Source of the DNA: Acidimicrobiia bacterium
GTDB taxonomy: Bacteria; Actinomycetota; Acidimicrobiia; Spongiisociales; Spongiisociaceae
Reading direction: 5' to 3'
Length of the DNA stretch: 64,000 nucleotides
Assembly (NCBI GenBank): GCA_022827785.1
Contig: JAJEIM010000033.1
Location: 62,001-126,000, forward strand
Shown here: positions 52,574 to 61,563 of the stretch, in pieces
Layout: each line of letters opens with the position of its first letter
Position numbering within the stretch: the stretch's first letter is position 1
Notes under the pieces: model-generated
Told to the model about the DNA's origin: nothing
The model's input: only the letters and a program-made list of their open reading frames with translations
Databases searched by the model: none
Made by a program: the position numbers and the translations under genes

Positions 52574-53629
52574 ATGCAGACTCTGAAGCGAATCCCGACC
52601 ATCATGGGTGCGTTCTGGCGATTGCTGTTCATGTCTCGAGAAGAAATCGATGACTTTCTGACGGCCTATGACTTTTTTGGAAATGACTTCACGTCAGAAG
52701 AACACATGAGAAGCGTGTTGGGGGAGGACTACATCGAAATATATCGAAGGAGTGTGCGGGACCGTTACCACGTGATGAACTTTCTTTGCGCGCTCGGAGA
52801 CGTGGAAAAAATGTACTCGCCCCCACTGATTGATGAGACGAAGTCGCCGTTCGACAACCAGTTGATGTTCGAGAAGCGTATGGTCGAGGATATAAGACCG
52901 GCCTTGACTCCAAATGGCAGATTACTTGACCTGGGAAGCGGACGGGGTACCGTTTCGGCGAACGTTCATGAACAGACCGGCAACGGCGTAGTGGGCATCA
53001 ATATCGATCCGACCCAGATCGAAGTCGGTCGAAAGCTGGCTGTGAAGAAGAAATACCCCATCGAGTTTGTGCTGGGCGACTTCAACGAGCCCGAGGCCTT
53101 CGGTCTCTTGGAGGAAGGGTCATTCGACGCGGCGTACCAGATCCAGGCGTTGAGTAATGTGCACGACAAACCCAGATTCTTCAGAAGCGTCAATCGTTGC
53201 CTGCGAGTCGGAGGGCGATACTCGATCCTGGCATATTGCCGCAACCCGCACTATGACCGGGACAATCCCACCCACTACGACCTGATGGTACGCACCAAGC
53301 AGTTGATGGCGGCGATTTACTCTCCGCTGGCAAGCGAATTGTCGGAATGGTTGGAAGATTCCGGATTCCGTGTTGTCCATTCGGAGGACATGAGCGTGAA
53401 GGGCGAGCTCTCTTGGTTGGTTCTGTACGAGAAGCTGAACAAGCATTTCAACAGGATCGACACGTGGGTGTCGCGGCTGTCCAGATACAGGATCCTGCCC
53501 CGGGGAATGGCGGAGATGCTCGCCAGGTTTACGGCCAACGGGGACGCCTGGCACGAGGCGGACCGTTTGAGGCTGATCGCCCCCGCCTGGTACATCATCG
53601 CCGACAAGGTTCGGGATGTGGAACGGTGA
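52574..53629 (+). CDS. Sterol C-methyltransferase-like SAM-dependent methyltransferase
   Basis: A 351-residue methyltransferase. SAM motif I is LLDLGSGRGTVSANV, followed by GINIDPTQIEVGRKLA. The segment FDAAYQIQALSNVHDKPRFF and LRVGGRYSILAY, then YDRDNPTHYDL, follows the layout of sterol 24-C-methyltransferases and related small-molecule enzymes. An N-terminal extension of about 115 residues precedes the fold. The gene is clearly AT-richer in codon choice than its neighbours, so recent transfer is likely. GAGGGAG lies upstream of ATG 52574. Sterol as substrate is an inference; another lipid or polyketide is possible. Confidence 0.75.
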   Translation: MQTLKRIPTIMGAFWRLLFMSREEIDDFLTAYDFFGNDFTSEEHMRSVLGEDYIEIYRRSVRDRYHVMNFLCALGDVEKMYSPPLIDETKSPFDNQLMFEKRMVEDIRPALTPNGRLLDLGSGRGTVSANVHEQTGNGVVGINIDPTQIEVGRKLAVKKKYPIEFVLGDFNEPEAFGLLEEGSFDAAYQIQALSNVHDKPRFFRSVNRCLRVGGRYSILAYCRNPHYDRDNPTHYDLMVRTKQLMAAIYSPLASELSEWLEDSGFRVVHSEDMSVKGELSWLVLYEKLNKHFNRIDTWVSRLSRYRILPRGMAEMLARFTANGDAWHEADRLRLIAPAWYIIADKVRDVER

Positions 53630-53831
53630 ATCAGACAGCCGTCGTCAAGCTCTGAGACGGTGGAATCCTCACCGGTAGGGATCACTAGCGAGTAGGCCCC
53701 CTCAACCCGCTTCGTAGGCATGCGGGATCCTGTCCGGCCGGCCACCTGCCGCGCCGGTGAGGATATGCATGATCGGCTCGGTATCAGCGGAGGGACAGGC
53801 CCTCGGCAGGTAGTCTGGGCGCCTGCCTGCT

Positions 53832-55670
53832 ATGTCCCAGCAACCACCCTCGGATCCCCGGAAGCGGCCGCTTGGCCGAGCGGTTGCTCCTATCGTGGTG
53901 CTGGTGGTGCTCCTGGCGCTGGCGGTGGTGCCGACCGACCTGGGCCGGGACGGAGTCGAGAACAGCACCACCTCCGGCGCGTCGAGCATCGCTTCCCACA
54001 CCACGGGCGTAGCCTCCGAAGATACCTCCGCCGACGAAACGGCTCCGTCCACCACCGGCGTTGCGACGACCACCGCCGCAACGGAGCCGGCCCCGGCATC
54101 GACGACCACCGGCGTCCCGCCGAGCCGCTACTTCGACACGATCACCGTGGCCGTGCCGGCCGGGATCACCACGTTCGATCCCGACGCCGCCGCCTCGGGC
54201 CGCGATCTGGACATGCTGGCCAACCTGTACTCGGGGCTAACCCGCCGGGTGCTGGAACCGTCGGCGGTCGTCCCCGGCCTGTACCGCTGGAGCCCCACCG
54301 AGGTTGAGCCCGATCTCGCCGAATCGATCGACATCTCCGCTGACGGGACCGTCTACACCTTCCGCATCCGTCCGGACCTCGAGTTCCCGGGCGGGCACGC
54401 CTTGAGGGCACGTGACTTCGCCTACGCCTGGGAACGGGCCCTGGCGCTTGCCGCATCCGGTGACGCTCCCCGCTCCACTGCCGCCGGCCTCGCCGCGGCG
54501 GGGATACACAGCATGTCCCAGGTCGAGGTGGTCGACGACCATACCCTGCGGGTGACCCTGGTCCGGCCCAATCCCCGGATCCTGCGGGTCATGGCCATGG
54601 GCGTGATGTCGGCGGTGGACTCGATCCTGCTTCGATCCCAAGCCACCGAGGCCGACCCGTGGGCGACCGCATATGCACAGCGCAACCCCTCCGGCTACGG
54701 CCCGTACATCCTCGTCGACCGTGAAGCGGGCCGGCACATGATCCTGGAGCCGTACGAAGGGTGGTGGGACCACAAGACCGCCGCCAGGAGCAGGATCGTC
54801 TACCAGGTGGTGGCTGGTGAGGCGCGCCGACTGCAACTGGCCCGAGACGGAGCGGTCGACCTCGCCCACGGCATCTCGCCGCTCGGCACCGGGCAGGCGG
54901 GCGACAGCGTTCAGGTCATCGGTCTCGAGTCCGCCGGCCAGCGGTTCCTGGTATTCGACCGGACGGAACCGCCGTTCGACGATCCTCGGGTACGGCAGGC
55001 GGTCGCCTGGTCCCTGGACTACAACCGCATCAAGCGGGACGTGTATGCCAGCCGGGCCCGGATCCCGACCGGCTTTCTACCGGCCGGCCTCGGAGGACCG
55101 GACGGAACCTGGCTGTACTCGCAGGACATCGGCCGGGCACGCACTCTCCTGACGGAGGCGGGATATCCGGACGGATTCGACGCCGAACTGCTCGTACCCT
55201 CGGACGTGCCCGAGGGTAGGGCCCTCGCGGAGCGGGTGCGGGCCGACTTGGAGTTGGCCGGAATCGACCTCGTCCCATGGCCCATAGAAGGAAGGCACCT
55301 ACACGTGGCGATCCGGCTCGGCGGGGCGACCTTCGACATGGCGATAGTGGCGTGCGGGTCGTGGCTGCAGGAGGCCTGGTACGCGTCGACGCAACTGGCC
55401 GAGATCACGCCGTCCTGTCCGACCTCCTTCATGCATCCGGAGGTCGAGCAGTTGCTGGACGAGATGGAACCGGCGCCCACGGCCGGAGCCGCGGCCGCCA
55501 TGTCCGGGCGGATTCAGGACGTCTGGGCACAGGAGGCGGCGTTCGTGCCGCTCGGCCGACCCGACCAGATCGAGGTTCTCGGCCAGGAGGTCAGCGGGTT
55601 CGTGCTGACCAACGAGGACGACGCCCTCTACTTCCCGCTGCTACAGCGAGGATCCGCAACCACTCAGTGA
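53832..55670 (+). CDS. Family 5 substrate-binding protein, membrane-anchored
   Basis: A 612-residue protein. An uncleaved-looking N-terminal helix (AVAPIVVLVVLLALAVVP) without lipobox Cys is followed by a Thr/Ser/Ala linker of about 70 residues and then a DppA/OppA-type domain. Seen are ITVAVPAGITTFDPDAA, VYTFRIRPDLEFPGG and FDDPRVRQAVAWSLDYNRIKRDV. Such proteins bind peptides, nickel complexes or amides for an ABC importer. No permease or ATPase is adjacent, so it may serve a distant transporter. Confidence 0.85.
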   Translation: MSQQPPSDPRKRPLGRAVAPIVVLVVLLALAVVPTDLGRDGVENSTTSGASSIASHTTGVASEDTSADETAPSTTGVATTTAATEPAPASTTTGVPPSRYFDTITVAVPAGITTFDPDAAASGRDLDMLANLYSGLTRRVLEPSAVVPGLYRWSPTEVEPDLAESIDISADGTVYTFRIRPDLEFPGGHALRARDFAYAWERALALAASGDAPRSTAAGLAAAGIHSMSQVEVVDDHTLRVTLVRPNPRILRVMAMGVMSAVDSILLRSQATEADPWATAYAQRNPSGYGPYILVDREAGRHMILEPYEGWWDHKTAARSRIVYQVVAGEARRLQLARDGAVDLAHGISPLGTGQAGDSVQVIGLESAGQRFLVFDRTEPPFDDPRVRQAVAWSLDYNRIKRDVYASRARIPTGFLPAGLGGPDGTWLYSQDIGRARTLLTEAGYPDGFDAELLVPSDVPEGRALAERVRADLELAGIDLVPWPIEGRHLHVAIRLGGATFDMAIVACGSWLQEAWYASTQLAEITPSCPTSFMHPEVEQLLDEMEPAPTAGAAAAMSGRIQDVWAQEAAFVPLGRPDQIEVLGQEVSGFVLTNEDDALYFPLLQRGSATTQ

Positions 55671-55748
55671 TCGCGCACTAGTTGGCGGCGCCACCCACGG
55701 GTTCCGTACCACGGCGCCAACGCTGATCGGCATAGGCATCAGAGCAGG
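55671..55748. other. Short spacer before repeat copy B
   Basis: Non-coding spacer between the family 5 binding protein and repeat copy B. No terminator hairpin is evident. The region 55671-56152 holds only the repeat. Confidence 0.4.
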
Positions 55749-56064
55749 GGCCGGAAAATGTCACACCCCTTCTATACGTTGTCTATCGCCAAGCACCTAC
55801 ACCGGACGCCAGCGTCTCACCGATCGGAGCGGCCCGGCCCGCAGGGAACATTCACAGGCTCCAAAGGGGCGAACCCGCCGTGACCCGGCCCCAACCCGGG
55901 CATGGCCGAACACGCCCCGAGCCAAGGACAGGTGGTGGTGGGGGAGGGCCCGGCGCGGAGCACCGATTTTCGCGACTTCTCGAACTTTGGGCAGAGGACA
56001 CCGCTAGCGGCGCCCAGAACCTCAGGAACATCGCACCATCAGCGGCGCCCTGAGCCTGAGGTTC
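55749..56064 (+). repeat. Interspersed repeat, copy B (316 bp)
   Basis: It is nearly identical to copy C at 61564-61880 over the full length. Order of blocks: GGAAAATGTCACACCCC, TATACGTTGTCTATCGCC, AAGCACCTACACCGGACGCC, CCGGCCCGCAGGGAACATTC, CATGGCCGAACACGCC, GGGGGAGGGCCCGGCGCGG, AGCACCGATTTTCGCGAC. The tail has inverted arms GAACCTCAGG / CCTGAGGTTC. No frame is conserved with copies A and D. Confidence 0.9.
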
Positions 56065-56152
56065 CTGGATTGCCGGTTCGTTGGCGGGATTCTGGAGTTC
56101 TTTCAGCGACCGGTGGCTGTGTGCGCGGCACTCGGGGCTGACGGGCGGCGGG

Positions 56153-57196
56153 CTAATCCGGTTCGGGCAGGGAGAACCGCCGGAGCATCGACACGAGTTG
56201 TTGCCGTACCGGATCGGGCAGCTCGATGTCGCTTCCCCGGTTGGCGAGCCGCGCCTCGGCCTCCGGCTCGCCCGGATAGAGAACCGGTTGCGACTCGTCG
56301 GCCAGCCGGGTGTCCTTGAGGTGCTCGGTAAGGATCGAGGAGCGCTCCTCGAGCTCGGCCATGGGCACGAAGAGCTCGGGATCGATCACGACGATCATGG
56401 AATCGTTGCTGAAAGAACGGGCCGGGTCGCCCGAGATACCCCCGCCCGACATCACCCCGGCCAGCAACTCCACCATGAAAGCGAGCGCATAGCCCTTGTG
56501 TCCTTCGGCTCTTCCGAGGGGGAGCAACGCTCCCCCTTCGGCGAAGTCCTCCGGATCGGTGGACGGGTTCCCGTCGGAGTCGAGGATCCAGCCGGGCGGT
56601 GTCGGCACTCCCCGCGCCCGATACACGCGCACCTTGCCCTCCGCCGCGACCGAGGTGGCCATGTCGAGCAGGAAGGGTCCGGCCAGACCGGACGGCACCG
56701 ACATGGCGATCGGGTTGGAGCACAGCCTCCGCTCCGTGCCCCGGAAAGGCGCCTGGTTGATACCGTGGCCGCCGCCGTTGGTGAAGATCATCGACACCAG
56801 GCCCGCCCCGGCCACCTGCTCGGCGTAGCGGCCCAGCCGTCCGATGTGCTTCACACGGCGGACGGTCACCACGCTGACGCCGGCGGTCCGGGCCTTCTCG
56901 ATGGCCAGGTCGGTGGCGAAGGTGGCGACCACCTGGCCGAGGGCCCAGCCGCCGTCGACCTGCGCGGTGGTGGGTGTCTCGTTGACGATCCGGGCACCGG
57001 CGTCGGGGATCAGTTCGCCCCGGTGAGCCGCCTCGATGTAGTCCCACAGCCTTATGACCCCGTGGGAATGGTGCCCGAGGATGTCGTTGTCGACCAGATG
57101 GTCCGCCACCAGCCGAGCGTCATGGCCGGACGCTCCGGCCGCGCGGAGAATCGCAGTACACATGTCCTCGAGCCGGGTGGGAGAGACCTTCCACAT
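56153..57196 (-). CDS. Malate/L-lactate dehydrogenase (Ldh2/YlbC-type) family oxidoreductase
   Basis: A 347-residue NAD(P)-dependent enzyme of the type 2 malate/lactate dehydrogenase family. Seen are the catalytic-His segment DNDILGHHSHGVIRL, NGGGHGINQAPFRGTERRLCSNPIAM and PLGRAEGHKGYALAFMVELL. Relatives oxidise or reduce 2-keto/2-hydroxy acids, ureidoglycolate or delta-1-piperideine-2-carboxylate. AAAGGA lies before ATG 57196. It diverges from the second molybdenum hydroxylase operon, so a role in the same N-compound pathway (for example ureidoglycolate) is possible. Confidence 0.88.
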   Translation of the reverse strand: MWKVSPTRLEDMCTAILRAAGASGHDARLVADHLVDNDILGHHSHGVIRLWDYIEAAHRGELIPDAGARIVNETPTTAQVDGGWALGQVVATFATDLAIEKARTAGVSVVTVRRVKHIGRLGRYAEQVAGAGLVSMIFTNGGGHGINQAPFRGTERRLCSNPIAMSVPSGLAGPFLLDMATSVAAEGKVRVYRARGVPTPPGWILDSDGNPSTDPEDFAEGGALLPLGRAEGHKGYALAFMVELLAGVMSGGGISGDPARSFSNDSMIVVIDPELFVPMAELEERSSILTEHLKDTRLADESQPVLYPGEPEAEARLANRGSDIELPDPVRQQLVSMLRRFSLPEPD

Positions 57197-57569
57197 TCAG
57201 CGCGTCCTTTCGGTTCCGGCGGCGGGTGCTCATGCCGCGTCGCTATACGGGGCGGCAGGCCGCAACGCTAGTGGCCTGCCGGCGTCGGGCGCCGACGGCA
57301 GGCAGGGTATGCCAGGTTGCTTCGGCTGGCACATCACTAGAACCCAACGGGCAGATCGCGAGGCAATCTGCTCACGCACAGCCCGATTGATCGGGCAGGA
57401 CTTGGCGAAGCGGACGTAACCATTGACGGGAACCGGCAAGGGGGTGCCGGCCGGTGTCGCGCTGTGCTCGGAGACGCGCGTGCCTGCTACCCTGCGGGCC
57501 GTCCTCCGGGGGTTCGACAGCGCCTTTGTCCTGCTCTCCGGAAGAGGAGCCACGAGTTTCGGTTGTGCC
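57197..57569. promoter_or_regulatory. Divergent control region with two small hairpins
   Basis: The region between the dehydrogenase-like gene and the second molybdenum hydroxylase operon. It contains GCAGAT/ATCTGC (57351-57371) and GCCCGA-TTGA-TCGGGC (57381-57396) in tandem. No convincing gene is present. The hairpins could be operators or a leader structure. Confidence 0.35.
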
Positions 57570-58433
57570 ATGAGATATGCCGCCCCCACATCCATCGAAG
57601 AGGCCGTTTCGGTCCTGGCCGGTGACGTCCATGCCCAGGTGTACGCCGGGGCCACCGACTTCATTCCCCAGCTACGGATGGGCCGGCCGGAGCCCGGTGT
57701 GGCAGTCGATCTGAAGCGGATCGACCGGCTGACCGGCCTTCGCCGGGAAGGGGACAGCTGGGTGATCGGCGCTGCCACCCCTTCGGCACGGCTGGGCGAG
57801 GAGGAGGACCTGGTCGCCGAGTTGCCGGGCCTGGTGGAGGCCGCGGCCCTGATCGGATCGGACCAGATCCAGAGCCGCGCCAGCCTGGGCGGCAACCTCT
57901 GCAATGCCTCACCGGCCGCCGACTCCGTTCCGGCCATGGTGGTCAACAACGGACGGGCGGTGATAGCCGGACCCGCAGGCATGAGGACCATACCGGTGGC
58001 ATCGGTGGTCACGGGCCCCGGCAGCACGTCGCTGGCCGCGGACGAGTTCCTCGTCGAGTTCGTGTTCGACCGTCCCCCGCCCCGCACCGCCGACGCCTAC
58101 CTGCGGTTCATCCCCCGCACCGAGATGGACATCGCAGTGGTCGGCGCCGGCGCCCGCCTCACGCTTGACGAGGCAGGAAGGTGCCGGGAGGTGTCGGTCG
58201 CTCTGGGAGCCGTGGCGCCCACGGTGGTCATGGTGCCGGCGGCGGCCGGCATTCTGGTGGGCCACCCGCTCACCGACGAGGCCCTGAAACGGGTGGCGGC
58301 GGAGGCCTCGGCGGTCTGCAACCCCATCGACGACAAGCGCGGCACCAAGGCCTACCGACGGCAGGTGGCCGGAGTACTGGCGGTGAGAGCCCTCAGGCTG
58401 GCGGCCGACCGCGCGGCCCGGACCGGCTCATGA
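57570..58433 (+). CDS. Molybdenum hydroxylase, FAD-binding medium subunit (set 2)
   Basis: A 287-residue subunit. FAD motifs are QVYAGATDFIPQLRMG (about residues 22-37) and RASLGGNLCNASPAADSVPA; the C-terminal domain has FIPRTEMDIAVVGAGARL. It is complete in length. ATG 57570 was chosen because the family's first strand begins there; no strong Shine-Dalgarno is seen, and 49 extra codons upstream look non-coding. It is only distantly similar to set 1, so the two sets are not a recent duplication. Confidence 0.9.
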   Translation: MRYAAPTSIEEAVSVLAGDVHAQVYAGATDFIPQLRMGRPEPGVAVDLKRIDRLTGLRREGDSWVIGAATPSARLGEEEDLVAELPGLVEAAALIGSDQIQSRASLGGNLCNASPAADSVPAMVVNNGRAVIAGPAGMRTIPVASVVTGPGSTSLAADEFLVEFVFDRPPPRTADAYLRFIPRTEMDIAVVGAGARLTLDEAGRCREVSVALGAVAPTVVMVPAAAGILVGHPLTDEALKRVAAEASAVCNPIDDKRGTKAYRRQVAGVLAVRALRLAADRAARTGS

Positions 58434-58460
58434 AGCCCCTGCACCAGTGAGGATTACGGT

Positions 58461-58949
58461 ATGAGCAGAACGCACGTCACCTGCACCATCAACGGCGACC
58501 CCGCCGAGTTCCTGTGCGACAGCGATCAGACCCTCCTGGACGCCCTGCGTGACGTGGTCGGGCTGATGGGAGTGAAGGAAGGCTGCGCCACCGGCGACTG
58601 CGGGGCGTGTTCGGCCATCCTCGACGGACGGCTCACCTGCTCCTGCCTGGTCTTCGCCCCCGAGGCGGAGGCGGCGACGATCGAGACGGTCGAGGGGATG
58701 GCCGGCCCCGATGGTCTCCACCCGCTCCAGGATGCCTTCCTGGAAGGAGCGGCCTTGCAGTGTGGGATATGCACGCCCGGTTTCCTGGTGGCGGGCAAGG
58801 CGCTGCTGGACCGCAACCCCGACCCTGACGAGGAAGAGGTGCGCTACGCCATCGCCGGCAACCTCTGCCGGTGCACCGGGTATGACAAGATCGTGCGGTC
58901 GATCCTCGACGCGGCCGCCCAGATGAGAGAAGCCGCCCCGGCTTCATAA
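58461..58949 (+). CDS. Molybdenum hydroxylase, 2Fe-2S small subunit (set 2)
   Basis: A 162-residue iron-sulfur subunit. The first cluster is EGCATGDCGACSAILDG plus a later Cys; the second has CGICTPGF and CRCTGYDK. Both clusters are intact. AGGA stands seven bases before ATG 58461. Confidence 0.95.
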   Translation: MSRTHVTCTINGDPAEFLCDSDQTLLDALRDVVGLMGVKEGCATGDCGACSAILDGRLTCSCLVFAPEAEAATIETVEGMAGPDGLHPLQDAFLEGAALQCGICTPGFLVAGKALLDRNPDPDEEEVRYAIAGNLCRCTGYDKIVRSILDAAAQMREAAPAS

Positions 58950-58964
58950 GGCAAAGGAGAAGGC

Positions 58965-61244
58965 GTGACCGCTACCGCAACCACCACCGATCCCCAGCCG
59001 AGCTACAAGTGGGTGGGCACCCGTCCGGTCCGCCATGATGGTCTGGACAAGGTGACCGGCCGGGCCAGGTACGGTGCCGACCTGAACCTGCCCGGGATGC
59101 TGATCGGTGCGGTGCTCCGGTCTCCCCACGCCCACGCCCGCATCCTCGCCATCGACAACTCCGCGGCCGAGGCGATGGAGGGAGTCCGGGCGGTGGTGAC
59201 GGGCGCCGACTTCCCGATGCTCGAGTCCGAGATGGGCGGGAGCGGGGAGGAGTTCGTCGACTTCCGCGACCTGTGCCGCAACGTGATGGCGCGTGACAAG
59301 GTCCTCTACGAAGGCCATGCGCTGGCCGCTGTGGCCGCCACCTCCCGCCGGGAAGCGCTGGCGGCGCTGGATGCCATCAAGGTCGATTACGAGGTCCTCC
59401 CCCACGTGCTCGACGTGTCCCTGGCCATGGCGCCCGATGCCCCGATCCTCCACGAGGACATGATCACCGAAGGGGTGGATCCGGCTCCCGATGGGCCCTC
59501 CAACGTGGCCGACCGCTACGTGATCGACCGTGGGGACATCGAGAAGGGCTTCGCCGAGGCCGATGTGATCGTGGAGCGGGAGTTCGTCACCCAGCCGGTC
59601 CACCAGGGCTACATCGAACCCCATGCCGTGGTGGCGGATGTGGGCGAGGACGGCAAGGCCACCGTCTTCTGCTCCTCCCAGGGCCATTTCATGGTGCGGT
59701 CCTTCACCGCCCGGCTGCTCGGTTGGGAGCCGTCCCGGGTCAAGGTGATACCGGCCGAGATCGGCGGCGGCTTCGGCGGCAAGACGACCGTGTACGTGGA
59801 GCCGGTGGCGACTCGCCTGTCGCAGAAGGCCGGCCGCCCGGTCAAGATCGTCATGACCCGCGACGAGGTGTTCCGGGCCACCGGTCCCACCTCCGGGTGC
59901 AAGATAAGTCTCAAGGTGGGCGCCACCAGGGACGGCAGGCTGACCGCGGTGTCCGGGTCCATGGCATACCAGGCGGGCGCCTTCAAGGGTTCGCCGGCAA
60001 GCCTGGGATGCATGTGCGCCTTCGCCCCCTACGCGATCGAGAACGTGTTCCTGGAGGGCCTCGACGTGGTGGTCAACATGCCGAAGGTGGCCGCCTACCG
60101 GGCGCCCGGCGCGCCGATGGCCTCGTTCGCCTCCGAGACGTTGCTGGACGAGATCGCGGAGGAGTTGGGCATGGACCCGCTCGAGTTCCGACTCCGTAAC
60201 GCCGCAGAGGAGGGCGTGCGGTCCGTCTACGGGCCGATCTTCAAGCGGATCGGCTTCAAGGAGACTGTGGAGGCGGTCCGCGACCACCCGCAATACTCGA
60301 TCGAGCTCGGACCCAACCAGGGCCGGGGGGTGGCGAGCGGCTTCTGGTTCAACTTCGGGGGCAGCTCGAGCGCCACCGTCCACATCAACGAGGACGGGTC
60401 CGCCTCGGTGCTCACCGGCAGTCCCGACATCGGTGGGAGCCGGGCCTCGATGGCGCTGATGGCCGCGGAGGAACTGGGCATCGACATCTACGACATCAGC
60501 CCTATCGTCAGCGACACCGAATCGGTCGGCTTCACCGATGTCACCGGAGGGAGCCGGGTCACCCACGCCACCGGCATGGCGGTCATCGATGCCTGCCGCA
60601 AGGTGGTGGCCGACCTGCGAGCCCGGGCGGCCAAGGTCTGGGATGTCGATGTCTCGGAAGTCGAGTGGGTGGACGGACGGGCGCAGCACGTCTCCGGGGA
60701 CCGGGCGCCCATCACCGCCAGAGATCTGGCCGCCGACGCCGCCGGGACGGGCGGCCCGATCACCGCCAGCGCCGCCGTGAACGCGCGGGGCGCGGGCGCC
60801 GCCTTCTCGACCCAGGTATGCGACGTCGAGGTCGATCCCGAGACGGGCGCCGTGAAGATCCTCCGCTACACCACCGCCCAGGATGCCGGGCGGGCCATCC
60901 ACCCGAGCTACGTCGAGGGACAGATGCAGGGTGGCGTGGCACAGGGAATCGGCTGGGCGCTCAACGAGGAATACATCTTCGACAGCGGCGGGACCATGGA
61001 GAACCCGGGATTCCTGGACTACCGGATGCCGGTCGCCTCCGACCTGCCGATGATCGACACGGTGATCGTCGAGGTACCCAATCCGGGGCACCCCTACGGA
61101 GTGCGCGGCGTGGGCGAGGTCGGCATCGTGCCCCCAATGGCGGCGGTGGCGAACGCCATCCACGACGCCACCGGCCTGCGGCTGAGCGAGTTGCCTATGT
61201 CGCCTGTGAAAGTGCTGGAGGCAATCGGAGCCAACGGGGGCTGA
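58965..61244 (+). CDS. Molybdenum hydroxylase, large catalytic subunit (set 2)
   Basis: A 759-residue catalytic subunit. The hammerhead domain opens RHDGLDKVTGRARYGADL. The cofactor loop is EIGGGFGGKTTVYVEPVA, the molybdenum-side loop AAYRAPGAPMASFASETLL, and the catalytic Glu is in GVRGVGEVGIVPPMAAV. This is the form typical of xanthine, nicotinate or hydroxybenzoyl-CoA-type hydroxylases rather than CO dehydrogenase. AAAGGAG lies before GTG 58965. The MoaD-like gene follows after one base. Confidence 0.92.
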   Translation: MTATATTTDPQPSYKWVGTRPVRHDGLDKVTGRARYGADLNLPGMLIGAVLRSPHAHARILAIDNSAAEAMEGVRAVVTGADFPMLESEMGGSGEEFVDFRDLCRNVMARDKVLYEGHALAAVAATSRREALAALDAIKVDYEVLPHVLDVSLAMAPDAPILHEDMITEGVDPAPDGPSNVADRYVIDRGDIEKGFAEADVIVEREFVTQPVHQGYIEPHAVVADVGEDGKATVFCSSQGHFMVRSFTARLLGWEPSRVKVIPAEIGGGFGGKTTVYVEPVATRLSQKAGRPVKIVMTRDEVFRATGPTSGCKISLKVGATRDGRLTAVSGSMAYQAGAFKGSPASLGCMCAFAPYAIENVFLEGLDVVVNMPKVAAYRAPGAPMASFASETLLDEIAEELGMDPLEFRLRNAAEEGVRSVYGPIFKRIGFKETVEAVRDHPQYSIELGPNQGRGVASGFWFNFGGSSSATVHINEDGSASVLTGSPDIGGSRASMALMAAEELGIDIYDISPIVSDTESVGFTDVTGGSRVTHATGMAVIDACRKVVADLRARAAKVWDVDVSEVEWVDGRAQHVSGDRAPITARDLAADAAGTGGPITASAAVNARGAGAAFSTQVCDVEVDPETGAVKILRYTTAQDAGRAIHPSYVEGQMQGGVAQGIGWALNEEYIFDSGGTMENPGFLDYRMPVASDLPMIDTVIVEVPNPGHPYGVRGVGEVGIVPPMAAVANAIHDATGLRLSELPMSPVKVLEAIGANGG

Positions 61245-61245
61245 C

Positions 61246-61491
61246 ATGGCCCGGGTGATCTTCGGATCGGCGCTCCGGCGTTACACCGGAGGGGTCGAGG
61301 AGGTCGAGGTCGAGGCCACCACGGTGCGCTCGCTGATCAACGCCCTGGACCGGCGGTTCCCCGGCCTGGGAGAGCATCTGGGGTCGGGCCTGGCCGTGGC
61401 GATCGACGGCGAGATCATGGCCGACGCCCTCTACGAGCCGGTCCCCGAGGGAGCCGAGGTCCACTTCCTGCCGCCCATAGGAGGCGGCTGA
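61246..61491 (+). CDS. MoaD/ThiS-family small sulfur-carrier-like protein
   Basis: An 81-residue beta-grasp protein ending in Gly-Gly (FLPPIGGG), the activated C-terminus of MoaD and ThiS. The pattern VRSLINALDRRFPGLGEHL is the MoaD helix, and AVAIDGEIMADALYEPVPEGAEVHFLPP the usual strands. MoaD donates sulfur for the molybdopterin dithiolene. It starts one base after the large-subunit stop, so it was probably recruited to supply cofactor for this hydroxylase. A stand-alone ThiS-like carrier for another pathway is the alternative. Confidence 0.85.
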   Translation: MARVIFGSALRRYTGGVEEVEVEATTVRSLINALDRRFPGLGEHLGSGLAVAIDGEIMADALYEPVPEGAEVHFLPPIGGG

Positions 61492-61563
61492 CCGACACTT
61501 GCCGCATCCCCCTCAGCCACGAGCGCGGCGATCGCGGTGATCCACTCACCCTGTCGTAGCGAA
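61492..61563. other. Short spacer before repeat copy C
   Basis: Non-coding spacer. The region 61492-61922 is otherwise filled by the repeat, and no terminator hairpin is seen. Confidence 0.4.

Noticed and set aside
55902-56141. Short MAEHAPSQGQ-type frame in the repeats
   Set aside because: The ATG is kept in copies A, B and C, but the following frame differs and copy D lacks it, so I treat the repeats as non-coding.
57230-57430. Minus-strand frame between the dehydrogenase and the second hydroxylase set
   Set aside because: Weak codon bias, no start with a ribosome-binding site and no recognisable motif.
58944-61247. 767-codon open frame on the minus strand
   Set aside because: It is the antisense shadow of the molybdenum hydroxylase large subunit; the translation is His/Gly/Arg-rich with no domain, while the plus strand has full family motifs.
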